DNA of 29,699 nt from a virus, in the IMG/VR virus record IMGVR_UViG_3300042465_001993, positions 1 through 29,699 of that record; one strand, written 5' to 3'. A model generated the notes under the pieces. The model did not search any database. It was not told the DNA's origin and saw only the letters and a program-made list of their open reading frames with translations. The translations under genes and the position numbers were made by a program. Below, piece after piece: positions 29,501 through 29,699 of the stretch (its first letter is position 1; the number at the start of each line of letters is the position of its first letter).

Positions 29501-29699
29501 CAACCCTGGAGAAGATGGCCGACACCAAGTGGATCGACCAATACCTCAAGGGCCAGCGCACCGTTTACAACGGCCAGGAGATGAGCCGTTACGAAGGCTA
29601 CATGCAGGAGTACGGCGGCAACATGGCAATGATCCGCGAGGAAGCCATTGCTGATGCGTTCCGTAACTTCTCCAAGAAGCAGCCTGCCGGTCTGATGGG
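26596..29699 (+). CDS. Polyvalent-type phage protein with zincin metallopeptidase domain (3' truncated)
   Basis: The frame is open from ATG at 26596 (AAAGG site upstream) to the right edge, at least 1034 codons. The N-terminus has two copies of DE[IV]A.KYGG. Residues about 170-350 are Ala/Gly-rich helices, including GEAIGESLEEGGGQVFKNI (283-301). Pro/Ala linkers and charged helices follow. At residues 951-955 HESVH matches the HExxH zinc motif, inside GILRHESVHALKEAGFF, with EEAIADAF (from residue 1015) supplying a possible third ligand. Zincin domains of this form occur in phage polyvalent proteins that are packaged and delivered with DNA. The C-terminal part lies outside the window. Confidence 0.7.
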   Translation, partial: MNFDEIARKYGGAPSSSELSLDEVAQKYGGVLSDGEKPKTDRTAIEAGTDILASGVRGLGSLLQFPGQVVGLLPGARPVGEFFQKPGEFIGDIGERLKSDGLKARQALQSKTISEAEKDGVLAQFATAITTTLKDPALITSFVAEQVPQLLGPAAAVKVTQKIGAKAIESAGVGLTGAAADQAVKEAVKSVNRRAAGAAYGTGAAMQAADVSDNTYRDAYQKAIESGLSEEEAADKAIDAARIAGAGAGVTALLAQRLPGAQAIERRLAGVPGSKGRIASGLGEAIGESLEEGGGQVFKNIGLRQVDPSQSLVEGVGGAAGLGALGGGILGTALGKRAVEQEQRFEGQREGETDRQFAARLQREIDAGLRPPAPPPAAPTLPTDQQLFTLAAQPNGYGLLENLKQRVLQDQQFPEADRNALANNIANLQLKMTEEEATRAQSPKSIVTQAELSQAGIPSNDPLASIANRDFVADNQVFDTINQALSGEITDEQRKRYEGLYEGLSQLRQDFYPEGQDAGIPQMVTPPAPPPAPAPQIKSTIELFDMAAKNDYGGIEQYKQTLKTFTQTQEVVQAIRDAEFVQNRMNVEAAQRQKQIGKPPEAPISAEAEKAEGEAETVEPVIPGAVEKVTKIKGPMPPKMPVRAKELPQPAAPIPEDVAAAEKAVKDAERLRRTATRESPSLFTALRGKLTPTEVSDVGGTSLRFRPLINKTKGDSISTFVANGDLDPWLPPDKRLGAPNYDEYDNTEFIKEQLRQGNFLTQEANVQIKAAFEGIQQAESLIREYLTPKEVEALINEAQDEQRRIDQAAKRTAAERPPGTAETEDVGDAGLDLGPEFEAQPLGERVVKKSLAAIPEARFKELERRVKQAEQRADEAEKAVEQAEEAKPEVPPEIQKKIEILKQVLRKNLNKFGLKDVELNLERGMTDEGSYDGMLIKLALDAADPLGILRHESVHALKEAGFFTDKQWATLEKMADTKWIDQYLKGQRTVYNGQEMSRYEGYMQEYGGNMAMIREEAIADAFRNFSKKQPAGLM

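Overview
The window is a single-stranded, tightly packed structural and lysis region of a tailed bacteriophage, most likely an uncultured aquatic (marine or freshwater) virus with a short, podovirus-like tail. This rests on a head-to-tail adaptor of the SU10 type, a nozzle/stabilisation-like protein, a string of adhesin genes, a holin plus T4-type lysozyme, and very large putative ejected (internal virion) proteins, several built from motifs I associate with marine phage metagenomes. The host is not identifiable. All 30 genes lie on the plus strand, including one partial gene at each end. No intergenic gap exceeds about 25 bases, many stops and starts overlap, and I see no convincing promoter, terminator, RNA gene, CRISPR array, integrase or insertion sequence.

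Layout. Bases 1-1026: the end of a head-region gene, a small basic conserved protein and the adaptor. Bases 1026-8940: ten tail/adhesin genes, including a protein of ten 20-residue repeats, a fibronectin III plus six-repeat propeller protein, a glycine-rich tip-like protein and a three-LamG lectin-like protein. Bases 8965-10860: a coiled-coil protein, a GT-A glycosyltransferase and a small hypothetical protein. Bases 10863-13313: five consecutive small membrane proteins (one DUF4337-like, one 3-TM holin-like) followed by an E-C-T lysozyme. Bases 13329-16576: a nozzle-like structural protein and a second virion protein. Bases 16581-29699: six long genes likely to encode virion-associated or ejected proteins, including a 1694-residue protein with an Ala/Pro/Ser tract of about 290 residues and, at the right edge, a 3'-truncated polyvalent-type protein with an HExxH zincin motif.

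How it works together (inference): the left part builds the portal-proximal tail and receptor-binding apparatus, the middle releases progeny, and the right part supplies proteins packaged in the virion and delivered with the DNA. The most unusual observations are: two adjacent genes sharing a 71-residue N-terminal module but otherwise unrelated, one carrying a TIM-barrel-like C-terminal half; a 23-fold occurrence of the heptamer GTTTACA/TGTAAAC; a helical motif shared by the two largest proteins; and the five-membrane-protein lysis cassette.
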